Source: Streptomyces violaceusniger (lineage in GTDB: Bacteria; Actinomycetota; Actinomycetes; Streptomycetales; Streptomycetaceae). Taken from it: a stretch of 64,000 bases of DNA. The notes beneath the pieces were generated by a model. That model saw only the letters and a list, made by a program, of their open reading frames with translations, was not told where the DNA came from and searched no databases. The stretch covers positions 1,054,001 through 1,118,000 of the forward strand of contig BJHW01000002.1 in assembly GCA_005405945.1 (NCBI GenBank), read 5' to 3'. Positions 17,278-26,915 of this stretch are shown here, in pieces; position 1 is the first letter of the stretch, and each line of letters opens with the position of its first letter. The position numbers and the translations under genes are program-made.

Positions 17278-19329
17278 TTGTCGCGCCAATCGAGCTCTCG
17301 TCAGCGGTCGGAAACGGACAAGGGAACCACGGAGGAGGGCCTGACGGAGGGCCCGTCACCGGAGGGTCCACCTGAACGCACGCCGGATGTCCCCGTCCAG
17401 GGGCGGGATGACGTGGGGGAGCGGGATACGTCCCCCGCCCAGGCGGCGGACACGGACTCCTCAGCCGACACGGACTCCTCAGCCGTCGCGGACACGGGCG
17501 CCGTCGCGGACACGGGCGCGGGACACGACCAGTCCCCCGAGCCGTCCGGCGAAGCGGAGGAGGCGGAGGAGGCGGAGGACCCGCAGGACCCGGAGGAGAC
17601 CACCGTGACCGGCCCGCTGGCCGGCACCGTCCCCGACGCGGCCCCCGTCCGCAAGGGATGGCGGGCCAAGTACCCCGTCGTGGCGCGCACGGTGGCGTGG
17701 ACGGCCACGGGACTGTCCCTCGCCCTCGTGTTCACCGCCCTCCTCCTGCCGACCAAACTCACCCTCGTCGAACCCAGCGCCTTCATGCGCATCCCGGTGG
17801 AGGGGATCTTCGGCGCCACGCTGCTGCTGATGCTGCCGACGGTGGCGCGGCGGGTGGTGGCGGTGCTCGCCGGGGTGGCCCTCGGGCGCTGACCATCCTG
17901 AACCTCCTCGACATCGGCTTCAACGAGTTCCTCGGCCGTGGGTTCAACGTGGTGCTCGACTGGATACTGCTGGACGACGCCGAGTCGTACCTCAAGGACT
18001 CGCTCGGCGAGACGGCCGCCACCGTCGCCGTGATCGGGGTCGTGGTGCTCGCCGTCGCCGTACTCGTCCTGATGGCGCTCGCCGTCCTGCGGGTCAGCAA
18101 CGTCATGGCGCGCAACACCGCGGTGGCCACCCGCACCACCCTGGTGCTCGGCACCGTCTGGGTGATGTGCGCGGCGCTCGGGTGCAGGTGGCTGGGGCAC
18201 CGTTCGCGTCCAGGAGCACCACCGCGCTGGTCCAGGACCGGGCGGAGCGGGTGCGCAAGACCCTCAAGGACGAGCGGGAGTTCGCCAAGGTGGCCGCCGT
18301 GGACACCTACGGCGACACCCCGGCGACCAGCTGCTGACCGGGTTGCGTGGCAAGGACATGATGATCACCTTCATCGAGAGCTACGGCCGCTCGGCCATCG
18401 AGGACCCGGCGATCGCGCCCGGTGTGGACAAGACGCTCAAGAACGCCACCAAGCGGCTGAGCAAGGCCGGGTTCGCCTCCAAGAGCGGCTGGCTCACCTC
18501 GGCCACGTACGGCGGCAGCAGCTGGCTGGGCCACTCCACCTTCCTCACCGGCCTGTGGATCGACAACCAGAACCGCTACCGCACCGTCACCGCGGGCGAC
18601 CACATGTCCATCACCCGCGCCTTCCAGCGCACCGGCGCCTGGCGGACCGTCGGCATCATGCCGGGTGTCACCAAGGGCTGGCCGGAGGGCAAGTTCTACG
18701 GCCTCGACCACGTCTACGACTCCCGCGACCTCGGCTACAAGGGCCCGAAGTTCAGCTGGTCGACCATGCCCGACCAGTACGCCCTGAAGGCGTTCCAGCG
18801 CCTGGAGCACGGCAAGAAGCGCGACAAGCCGCTGATGTCGGAGATCATCCTGACCTCCAGCCACCAGCCCTGGGCGCCCATCCCCAAGACGATCCCCTGG
18901 AGCCAGGTCGGCGACGGCTCGGTCTACAAGGACATCCAGAAGGCGGGCAAGAAGCCCGCGGACGTGTTCACCGACCCCACGAAGGTGAAGACCGAGTACG
19001 GGAAGTCCATCCAGTACTCGGTGAACAGCCTCATCGACTACGTGCTGAAGTACGGCAACAAGAACACGGTGCTGGTCTTCCTCGGCGACCACCAGCCCCT
19101 CGCCCGGGTCAGCGGCGACAACGCCAGCCGGGACGTGCCGGTGGCGATCGTCGCGCACGACAAGGCGGTGCTGGACCGGATCTCCCACTGGGGCTGGGAC
19201 GACGGCCTGATGCCGGGCGCGAAGGCCCCGGTGTGGAAGATGAGCTCCTTCCGCGACCGCTTCCTCGACGCCTACGGGCCGAACCCCGGCGGTGGCACCG
19301 CCCCCGCCGCACCGTCGGCCAAGCGATAG
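17278..19329 (+). CDS. membrane-anchored sulfatase/phosphatase-superfamily protein (three frameshifts)
   Basis: About 684 aa after restoring single bases near 17886, 18182 and 18323, each in a GGG run. The N-terminal ~110 residues are acidic, low-complexity and repetitive (TDSSADTDSSAVADTGAVADTGAG; AEEAEEAE). Transmembrane helices follow (ARTVAWTATGLSLALVFTALL, GATLLLMLPTVARRVVAV, VAVIGVVVLAVAVLVLMALA). The extracellular C-terminal domain is of the alkaline-phosphatase/sulfatase type, with ITFIESYGRSAI near its start, SATYGGSSWLGHSTFLTG in the middle and VFLGDHQP near the end. The layout resembles LTA-synthase-type proteins, so transfer or hydrolysis of a cell-surface phosphate or sulfate ester is likely. 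The start is uncertain (TTG 17278 or a GTG near 17409). Confidence 0.75.
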
Positions 19330-19352
19330 CCCTCGATGCTCCTGGCGGCGGG

Positions 19353-20402
19353 TCAGTCGTCCTCCGGCCGCTCCCGCCGCGCCTCGAGCCGTTCCCGCTG
19401 GGGCAGGACCGTGTACTTCGGATCCTCCGCCGACCGCATCCCGGCGTGGAACACCCCGAAACGGGTGCCCGCGGAGGCCGCCAGCAGGGCAGCGCCGCTG
19501 ACGGCCGCGGCGGGGCGGCTGCGGCGGCCGAGGAGGGCGCCGCCCAGCGCGCCCGCCACCGACAGCGCCTCGGCGGCGCGCATCAGCTTGCCCGCCCGGC
19601 CCTCGCGGTAGGTCTCGGCGACCACCCCGAGCCGCCGTTCCATGGCCTTGACGGCGGCGGTCTCCACCGCCGTGCCGAGCAGCGCCACGCCCCGCGCCGG
19701 AGCGTTCTCGGCGACCGGCGAGGCCAGCAGGGCCATACCGCCCGCCGCCATGGCGGCCGAGCCGACGAAGAGATACGGCAGTTCGCGATAGCCGTCGTGC
19801 CACGCCGGGACGGCGGTGTCGGCGGCCAGCACCGCCGTGTACGAGGCCACCGCCGGGCCCAGCAGCGCCGCCCCCACCGTGGCCGCCCGGCCGGAGCGCG
19901 GCAGCCGCCCGGCCAGGTCCGAGACGGCGGCCGCACCGGCCATCGGGCCGTAGGCCGCCAGCAGCCACGAGCCGACGCTCATCGGCGAGGTGGGCTTGAA
20001 GACCCGCAGCATATTGGCGAACCGCCCGGGGCGCCCGAGGTCGTGGATCAGGGCGGCGGTGGAACCGGCCAGGGCTGCGGTCGACGACACCTTGAGCGCG
20101 CGGGCCATGGCCGGACGGCCGGTCAGCTCGGCGCCCGCCGCGAGCACCGACCCGGCGCCCGCGAGCCCGCCGAGGAAGAAGTAGCCCGCGATGTCCCGGG
20201 ACCGCCAGGTGGGCGGATTGAGCACCGGCCGCCCGTAGTAGGAGGTGAACTCCGCCCGGGGGACCATCGACCGCTCGCCCCCGCGGCCCTTCCCGCCCCT
20301 GCGGCCGCGCCGCTTGCCGTCCCCCATCCCCTTGCCGACCTGAGCGTCCCGGCCCGGCCGGGCGCCGCGGATGCCGTCACGGGTGACGTCCGACTCGCTC
20401 AT
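19353..20402 (-). CDS. NrfD/PsrC-type membrane subunit of formate dehydrogenase
   Basis: This is a 349-aa membrane protein. After a basic N-terminal tail (residues 1-45), it has several hydrophobic helices (GYFFLGGLAGAGSVLAAGAE, SVGSWLLAAYGPMAGAAAV, AALLGPAVASYTAVLAADTA, FVGSAAMAAGGMALL). The GRPVLNPPTW and HDLGRPGRFANMLRVFKPTSPMS segments are typical of NrfD quinone-interacting subunits. Its ATG (20402) overlaps the TGA of the iron-sulfur subunit gene (TGATG), so it is translationally coupled. It would anchor the dehydrogenase to the membrane and pass electrons to menaquinone. It converges on the sulfatase gene with only 23 bases between. Confidence 0.87.
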   Translation of the reverse strand: MSESDVTRDGIRGARPGRDAQVGKGMGDGKRRGRRGGKGRGGERSMVPRAEFTSYYGRPVLNPPTWRSRDIAGYFFLGGLAGAGSVLAAGAELTGRPAMARALKVSSTAALAGSTAALIHDLGRPGRFANMLRVFKPTSPMSVGSWLLAAYGPMAGAAAVSDLAGRLPRSGRAATVGAALLGPAVASYTAVLAADTAVPAWHDGYRELPYLFVGSAAMAAGGMALLASPVAENAPARGVALLGTAVETAAVKAMERRLGVVAETYREGRAGKLMRAAEALSVAGALGGALLGRRSRPAAAVSGAALLAASAGTRFGVFHAGMRSAEDPKYTVLPQRERLEARRERPEDD

Positions 20403-21421
20403 CAGCGCCTCCTTCCGGTACGGCGCCCGCCCACGCCGCCCTGGGCCGCGAACACGGCGGCCACGCCGCCGAGCAGGGTCAGGGCCGCGGCACCCGCGTG
20501 CCGCCACATCGAGGGCAGGTCCCGGGTGGTGACGACCGGGTCCGGCGGCAGCCCGTACACCTCCGGCTCGTCCAGCAGCAGGAAGAAGGCGCCGTCACCG
20601 CCGACGCCGTCCCCCGGGTCGTGTCCGTACAGCCGCGCGTCCTCGACGCCCACCCGGTGCAGCTGCTCGACCCGGGCGGCGGCGCGCTCGCGCAGCTCGT
20701 CCAGGGGGCCGAACTGGATGGAGTCGGTGGGGCACGCCTTGGCGCACGCGGGTTCCTGCCCGGCGCCCAGCCGGTCGTAGCACAGGGTGCACTTGTGGGC
20801 CCCGCCGTCCTCCGGCCGTACGTCGATGACCCCGTACGGACAGGCGGGTACGCAGTAGCCACAGCCGTTGCAGACGTCGTCCTGGACCACCACGGTTCCG
20901 AACTCGGTGCGGAACAGCGCACCGGTCGGGCACACGTCCAGGCACGCCGCGTGGGTGCAGTGCTTGCACACGTCCGAGGACATCAGCCACCGCAGCCCGT
21001 TCTGCCCGCCGTCGGACGGGGGCGCCGCGGAGGTGGGGGTGATCGCCGCCTCCTCGACGGGGGTCCCGGAGCCCTGCGCCGCGAGCGCCAGCACATCGAC
21101 ATCGCCGTGGTCGACCCCCGTCTCGGCCCGGCCCAGCGGCTTGTTCTGCTCGATGAAAGCCACATGGCGCCAGGTGGAGGCGGAGAGGCCCTGGGTGTTG
21201 TCGAAGGACATGCCGGTGAAGTCCAGCCCGTCCTCCGGGACGGCGTTCCACTCCTTGCACGCCACCTCGCACGCCTTGCAGCCGATGCACACCGAGGTGT
21301 CGGTGAAGAAGCCGACCCGGGGCGGATGGTCCTCGTGCCCGGCGTCCCCGGCGACATCCGGTTCGGCTCCGGCGAGCAGATTGCGGCCGATCAGCGAGGA
21401 GCGCTTGGACGTGTCGGTCAT
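20402..21421 (-). CDS. formate dehydrogenase iron-sulfur (beta) subunit
   Basis: This is a 339-aa electron-transfer subunit with four 4Fe-4S ferredoxin-type clusters: CIGCKACEVACKEW (about residues 45-58), CKHCTHAACLDVCP, CNGCGYCVPACPYG and CTLCYDRLG...CAKACP. A C-terminal hydrophobic helix (AGAAALTLLGGVAAVFAAQG) probably contacts the membrane subunit. The ATG at 21421 overlaps the stop of the catalytic subunit gene (ATGA). It carries electrons from the molybdenum or tungsten site to the NrfD subunit. Confidence 0.92.
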   Translation of the reverse strand: MTDTSKRSSLIGRNLLAGAEPDVAGDAGHEDHPPRVGFFTDTSVCIGCKACEVACKEWNAVPEDGLDFTGMSFDNTQGLSASTWRHVAFIEQNKPLGRAETGVDHGDVDVLALAAQGSGTPVEEAAITPTSAAPPSDGGQNGLRWLMSSDVCKHCTHAACLDVCPTGALFRTEFGTVVVQDDVCNGCGYCVPACPYGVIDVRPEDGGAHKCTLCYDRLGAGQEPACAKACPTDSIQFGPLDELRERAAARVEQLHRVGVEDARLYGHDPGDGVGGDGAFFLLLDEPEVYGLPPDPVVTTRDLPSMWRHAGAAALTLLGGVAAVFAAQGGVGGRRTGRRR

Positions 21422-24400
21422 CCCCGCACCTCCGTTCCGGTCCGCGGCGTGATCCCGGCGCGCCGCCGGTAGTCTTCGAGCAGGGCCGTCAGCTCCGGGC
21501 CGCGGGGGCGGCGGCCGGGACGGATGTCGGCGCTCAGCGCCTTCACCTCCTGGATGTGGACATTCGGGTCGAGGGCGATGGCGGACAGCTCATTGGCGGC
21601 GTCCCCGCGGGTGTAGCCATTGGGACCCCAGTGGTACGGCAGCCCGATCTGGTGCACCGTGCCGCCCCCGGCCCTGAGCGGGGACATCCGCTCGGTGACC
21701 ATCACCCGGGCCTCGATCACCCCCCGGGCGCTGATCAGCGTCGCCCAGCCGGTGTGCTCCAGATGCCGCTCACCGGCCAGCTCGGGGGAGACCTCGCAGA
21801 AGAACTCCGGCTGGAGCTCGGCCAGATACGGCGTCCAGCGGCTCATCCCGCCCGCCGTGAAGTGTTCGGTGAGCCGATAGGTGGTGATCATGTACGGGAA
21901 CACCTCGCTGCCCGGCTCGCCGCCGCTGGGGTGGAAGGCGTTGTGCTCATCGGGGATCACCTCCCGGACCGGGTTGCGCTGCTGCTCCGGGTAGAGGGGA
22001 TTGCGCACCGGCGAGTCCTGCGGCTCGTAGTGCGTCGGCATCGGACCGTCCACCAGCCCGGCCGGGGCGTACAGCCACCCCTTGCCGTCGGCCTGCATGA
22101 TGAACGGATCCACTCCGCTGAGGGCGTCCGGGCCCCGGGCGTCCTCGGGCGGCCGGTAGGAGGGCGCCCGGTCGGGGAGGAAGTCCGGGATGTCATGGCC
22201 GGTCCACCGCTTCTGCTCGGCATCCCACCACACCAGCGACTTGCGCTCGCTCCACGGCTTGCCGTCGGGGTCGGCCGAGGCGCGGTTGTAGAGGATGCGG
22301 CGGTTGGCCGGCCAGGCCCAGGCCCATTCGGCGGCGATCCAGTCCTGCTCGGTGTGCGGTTTGCGCCGGGCGGCCTGGTTGACGCCGTCGGCGTACACCC
22401 CGCAGTAGATCCAGCAGCCGCAGGAGGTGGAGCCGTCGTCCTTCAGCTGGGTGTACGCGCTGAGCGGCTCGCCCCGCGCGTCATGGCCGTTGATCTCGGC
22501 CAGGATCGCCTCGGCGCTGGGCTCGTCCAGCGGGCCCTCGGTGGGGTAGGACCAGGCCAGGTCCTGGACGGCCCGGTCCATGGGGTCGGTGGAGTCCTTC
22601 AGTCGTTCCTTGATCCGCCGTCCCAGGTGGTACATGAACCACAGATCGCTGCGCGCCTCGCCGTCCGGCTCCTTGGCGGCGAAGTGCCACTGCAGCATCC
22701 GGTTGGTGTTGGTGAACGAGCCGGACTTCTCGGTGTGGGCGGCGGCGGGGAAGAAGAACACCTCGGTGGCGATGTCCTCGGTGCGCAGCTCGCCGGTCTC
22801 GATCTCCGGGCCGTCCTTCCACCAGGTGGCGGACTCGATGAGGGAGAAGTCGCGGACCACCAGCCAGTCCAGGTTGGCCATGCCCAGCCGCTGCATCTTG
22901 GTGTTGGCCGAGCCCACGGCGGGGTTCTCGCCCATCAGGAAGTAGCCCTTGCAGACTCCGTCCAGCATCTCCTTCACGGTGTGGTAGGTGCTGTGGGAGC
23001 CGGTCAGCCGGGGCAGATGGCCGAAGCAGTAGTCGTTGCCGGCGTGCGCCGCGTCGCCGAAGTACGCCTTGAGCAGACTGACGACATAGGAGCGCATCTC
23101 GCCCCAGAAGCCCTTCTCGGTCTTTATGGCCTCGACGAAGGTGTCCAGGTCCTCGTGGGCGTGGGCGTGCGGCATCGCGATGTAGCCGGGGAGCACGTTG
23201 AACAGGGTCGGGATGTCGCTGGAGCCCTGGATGCTGGCGTGGCCGCGCAGCGCCTGGATGCCGCCGCCGGGGCGGCCGATGTTGCCGAGCAGCAGCTGGA
23301 GGATGCCGGCGGTGCGGATGTACTGGGCGCCCACGGTGTGCTGGGTCCAGCCGACGGCGTACACGAATTCCGAGGTGCGGTCCGGCCCGGAGTTCTCCAC
23401 CAGCGCGCGGCACACCTCCAGGAAGGTGTCCTGGGGAATTCCGCAGGTCCTCTCGACCATCTCGGGTGTGTAGCGGGAGAAGTGGCGCTTGAGGATCTGA
23501 TAGACGCAGCGCGGATGGAGCAGGGTCCGGTCGGTGGGGACCTGCGCGGCGGTGGGCGCGCCGCCGGAGCCGTGGGATTCGGAGAAGGCGGCGGTCGACA
23601 GGGAGGCGCCACGCCGGGTGCGGTCCTCGTACAGCTCGTCGGGCGCGCCCTGCGGCGCCTGGACCTCGGCACCTTCGTAGGCCCAGGTGGCGATGTCGTA
23701 GTGGCCGGTCTCCGGGTCGAGCCCGGAGAAGATCCCCGCCAGGTCCTCGGTGTCCTCGAACCCCTCGCCGACGATGCTGGCCGCGTTGGTGTACTCCAGG
23801 ACATAGTCGCGGAAGTCGTGGCCGCCGGTCAGGACGTGGTTGATGATGCCGCCGAGGAAGGCGATGTCGGTGCCGGCCCGGATCGGTACGTACAGATCGG
23901 CCAGCGCGCTGGTGCGGCTGAAGCGCGGATCGACGTGGATGACCTTGGCGCCGCGCGCCTTGGCCTCCATCACCCACTGGAAGCCCACGGGGTGGGCCTC
24001 GGCGAAGTTGGAGCCCTCGATCACGATGCAGTCCGCGTTCTGCAGGTCCTGCAGAAAGGTGGTGGCGCCGCCGCGGCCGAAGGAGGTGCCGAGCCCGGCC
24101 ACGGTCGAGGAGTGGCAGACCCGGGCCTGGTTCTCCACCTGGATCACCCCGAGCCCGGTCAGCAACTTCTTGATGAGGTAGTTCTCCTCGTTGTCCAGGG
24201 TGGCGCCGCCGAGGCTGGCGATGCCCAGGGTGCGGTTGACGTCGACCCCGTCCCGCTCCCACCGCCAGCCCTCGCGACGGGTGCGGATCACCCGCTCGAC
24301 GACCATGTCCATCGCGGTGTCCAGGTCCAGCCGCTCCCAGTCGGTGCCGTACGGGCGGCGGTAGAGCACCTCGTGGCGCCGGGACTCGCCGGTGGTCAGC

Positions 24401-24680
24401 TGGAGGGACGCCGAGCCCTTGGGGCACAGCCGGCCGCGGCTGACCGGTGAGTCGGGGTCGCCCTCGATCTGCACCACCCGGTCGTCCTTCACATAGACGT
24501 TCTGGGCGCACCCCACCGCGCAGTAGGGGCACACCGACTTGACCACCTTGTCGGCCGTGACGGTGCGTGGGCGCTGCTCACGGGGGCGGCCGAGGTGGCG
24601 GCGGCGCCGCGGCCGAGCGGGTCGCCTCCGGTCAGCTGGCGGTAGACAGGCCAATCCTGGATCCATGTACGTACGCCCAT
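21418..24680 (-). CDS. formate dehydrogenase catalytic (alpha) subunit, cysteine type (one frameshift)
   Basis: This is a molybdopterin oxidoreductase of about 1,087 aa that oxidises formate to CO2. The N-terminal 4Fe-4S motif CPYCAVGCAQNVYVKD...GRLCPKG is intact. The active-site segment NQARVCHSSTVAGLGTSFGR carries Cys (TGC), not selenocysteine. The MopB body and the C-terminal dinucleotide-binding domain (MITTYRLTEHFTAGGMSRW, PELAGERHLEHTGWATLISA) follow. The start is ATG 24680 (MGVRTWIQDWPVYRQL) in another frame; one base is missing near 24580 in a C run. There is no Tat signal, so the site probably faces the cytoplasm. The start is 60 bases from the divergent DUF429 gene. Confidence 0.9.
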
Positions 24681-24740
24681 CGCCGTCCTTTCGTGCCGTC
24701 CGGCCCCGCACCGGCTCGTCCGCGTGGTCGGATAGGGCGC

Positions 24741-25475
24741 ATGGGTTCCCATCGCGATGCTTTTCACACTCCGCCCGCACCCGGACGCGCCGAATCGCCC
24801 GTCGTGGGGGTGGACGCCTGCCGCACCGGCTGGGTGGCCGTGACCCTGGACGAGGAGGGCCGCTTCGCCGGGGCCGATACCGCCGGGGCGCTGAGCGAAC
24901 TGCTCGGCCGGGTTCCGGACGCCGCCGTGGTGGCGGTCGACATGCCGCTGGGGCTGCTGGCGGGGGGATGGCGCGAGGCGGACCTCATGGCCACCGCTAT
25001 GGTGGCCCCGCACGGCTCCCGGGTCTTCCCCGTACCACCGCGCGAGGTCTGGGAGGCGGACGGCTACGACGAGGCGAAACTGGTCTGCCAGCGGCTGACC
25101 GGCCGGATGCCGAGCCGCCAGTCGTGGGGGCTGGCCGCGAAGCTGCGCGAGGCGAACGCCTGCCGCGACGGGGGAGACCACCGGCTGTACGAGGTCCATC
25201 CCGAGGTCTCCTTCGCCGCCCTCGGCGAGGGGCGGCCGGTGCCCTGGAGCAAGAAGAGCTGGAGCGGCCAGGCCGTGCGCCGCCGGCTGCTCGGGGACCA
25301 GGGCATCGTGCTGCCCGACGATCTCGGACCGGCCGGGCGGGTGCCGCCCGACGACGTCCTGGACGCCGCGGCGGCGGCCTGGAGCGCGCGGCGCATCGCG
25401 CTCCGGGCTGCCCGGCGCCTTCCCGATCCGCCGCAGACGACGGAGGCCGGGCTGCCCGTCGCGATCTGGTACTGA
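24741..25475 (+). CDS. DUF429 family protein
   Basis: This is a 244-aa cytoplasmic protein of the DUF429 family. The N-terminal part, VVGVDACRTGWVAVTLDEEG, has an RNase-H-like nucleotidyl/hydrolase strand pattern with an acidic residue. VVAVDMPLGLL holds a second Asp. The C-terminal signature GQAVRRRLLGDQGI...PPDDVLDAAAAAWSARR includes the conserved DDVLDA acidic cluster. It is divergent from the formate dehydrogenase operon. The biochemical function of the family is not known; the acidic triad suggests a metal-dependent nuclease-like fold. Confidence 0.87.
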   Translation: MGSHRDAFHTPPAPGRAESPVVGVDACRTGWVAVTLDEEGRFAGADTAGALSELLGRVPDAAVVAVDMPLGLLAGGWREADLMATAMVAPHGSRVFPVPPREVWEADGYDEAKLVCQRLTGRMPSRQSWGLAAKLREANACRDGGDHRLYEVHPEVSFAALGEGRPVPWSKKSWSGQAVRRRLLGDQGIVLPDDLGPAGRVPPDDVLDAAAAAWSARRIALRAARRLPDPPQTTEAGLPVAIWY

Positions 25476-25495
25476 CCGGTCCCGGCGCGGATGGC

Positions 25496-25531
25496 GGGAG
25501 GCCGCCCGAGCCGTGCCTCGGGCGGCCTCCC
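25496..25531. terminator. bidirectional hairpin terminator
   Basis: A 15-bp perfect stem, GGGAGGCCGCCCGAG, pairs with 25517-25531 across a 6-base loop and is followed by a C/T-rich tract. It lies between the convergent DUF429 and Rpf-type genes. Confidence 0.85.
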
Positions 25532-25586
25532 CTTCCCCACCCCTCGGAGGTGGACCGTGCGGACGCCAGGCGTCCGGTGTGCGGCG

Positions 25587-26744
25587 TCAGACGATGACGC
25601 CGTGGGAGGCCAGATAGGCCAGCGGGTCGATGTCGGACCCGTAGCGCGGGCCGGTGCGGACCTCGAAGTGGAGATGGGGTCCGGTGGCGTTCCCGGTGCT
25701 GCCGGACCGGGCGATCCGGTGGCCCGCCTGGACCGACTGCCCGGTGCGGACCGTCAGCGCCGACAGATGCGCGTAGTGGGTGTAGAGGCCGTCGGCGTGG
25801 CGGACGATGACCTGGTAGCCGAAGGCGCCGCCCCACCCGGCCGCCACCACGGTGCCAGGGGCGGCCGCGCGCACGGAGGCGCCGACGGGCACCGCGAAGT
25901 CCACGCCGGTGTGATGGCCACTCGCCCACCGCGAGCCACGAATGCCGTACCCCGCGCTGACCGGCCCGCTGACCGGGGCCGCATGCGGGCGGGCGGCCGT
26001 CTTGCGGACCACCGTGTGGCTGGAGATCGCCGAGGCTCGGTGGCGGGGCGCCGCCTTGTGCGGATGCCGGGAGCCCGCGGGCAGGGTCAGCCGCTGCCCC
26101 GGGTGGATCAGATCCGGGTTGGGGCCGACGGTCCCGCGATTGGCGTGGTACAGCGCCTTCCAGCCACCTTGGACGGACGCACGCGTGGCGATGCGGGACA
26201 GCGTGTCGCCGCGGACGACCGCGTAGGAGCCGGACGCCGCCGCGCGCCGGGCGGTGTGCTGCCGGGCCCGGGACTTCGCGGCGGACTTGGCCGACTTCCT
26301 GGGCTCGGCCGGGTGCTGGGCGCGGCGGTGGGCGTTCTGGCTCGTCACTCCGGCGGGTGGACCGGACCGGGTCAGCCGGCTGCGGACGGAGCACACCGGC
26401 CACGCGCCGGGCCCCTGTTTGCGCAGCACCGCCTCCGCCACGGTGATCTGCTGGGCCCTGGAGGCCAGATCGGCCCGCGCGGCGTAGGCGGTGCCGCCGA
26501 ACGCCGCCCAGGTGTGCTGGGAGAACTGCAGCCCTCCGTAGTAGCCGTTGCCGGTGTTGATGTGCCAGTCGCCCCCGCTCTCGCACTTGGCGACCCGGTT
26601 CCAGGTGTCGACCGAGGCCGCGTGGGCGGCGCCGGTACCGAGGAACGGCAGGACGATGCCGACACCACCCGCGGTGAGCGCCGCGCACAGCGGCGAGACC
26701 CGGCTGGGTGATGCGGGGCGTCGGTGACTTCCTCGTACGGCCAT
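25587..26744 (-). CDS. secreted cell-wall hydrolase: Rpf transglycosylase + LysM + M23 peptidase
   Basis: This is a 385-aa exported protein. A signal peptide spans about residues 1-43 (ending GAAHAA). The resuscitation-promoting-factor domain follows (WNRVAKCESGGDWHINTGNG, with the catalytic Glu in CESGG, then YYGGLQFSQHTW). A basic linker leads to a LysM domain (YAVVRGDTLSRIATRA...LIHPGQRLTLP) and then a C-terminal M23 zinc endopeptidase (GHHTGVDFAVPVG, GLYTHYAHL, GPHLHFEVR). All zinc ligands are present. It should cut both glycan strands and peptide cross-links. The start is ATG 26744 behind GAGAGGAA. Rpf genes in Streptomyces act in spore germination and growth. Confidence 0.93.
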   Translation of the reverse strand: MAVRGSHRRPASPSRVSPLCAALTAGGVGIVLPFLGTGAAHAASVDTWNRVAKCESGGDWHINTGNGYYGGLQFSQHTWAAFGGTAYAARADLASRAQQITVAEAVLRKQGPGAWPVCSVRSRLTRSGPPAGVTSQNAHRRAQHPAEPRKSAKSAAKSRARQHTARRAAASGSYAVVRGDTLSRIATRASVQGGWKALYHANRGTVGPNPDLIHPGQRLTLPAGSRHPHKAAPRHRASAISSHTVVRKTAARPHAAPVSGPVSAGYGIRGSRWASGHHTGVDFAVPVGASVRAAAPGTVVAAGWGGAFGYQVIVRHADGLYTHYAHLSALTVRTGQSVQAGHRIARSGSTGNATGPHLHFEVRTGPRYGSDIDPLAYLASHGVIV

Positions 26745-26769
26745 GAGGCTGGTTCCTCTCCACAACGGC

Positions 26770-26915
26770 TCTCGACGTCGCCCTCCGGAGGACCCGGCGG
26801 GCTGTACGAGTACCGCAGCCCGGCCCCGCCGGTCACAAGGCGCAGGGGGCCTCATGGACCGTCGCGCGCCGCTCGGTGCCACCCCGGAATCGGCTGACGC
26901 TCCCTCAGCTGTGTG
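26770..26915 (-). promoter_or_regulatory. possible c-di-AMP (ydaO-type) riboswitch leader of the Rpf gene
   Basis: rpf genes of actinobacteria are known targets of ydaO-family riboswitches. The minus-strand leader here contains GTCAGCCGATTCCGGGGTGG (around 26890-26910) and, nearer the gene, ACAGCCCGCC and CTCCGGAGGGCG. These loosely recall conserved pieces of that family. The order and spacing do not clearly fit the consensus, so this is a weak suggestion. Confidence 0.25.

Noticed and set aside
24040..24130. Selenocysteine in the formate dehydrogenase active site
   Set aside because: The codon in the ARVCHSST motif is TGC (Cys), not TGA, and no SECIS-like element is needed.
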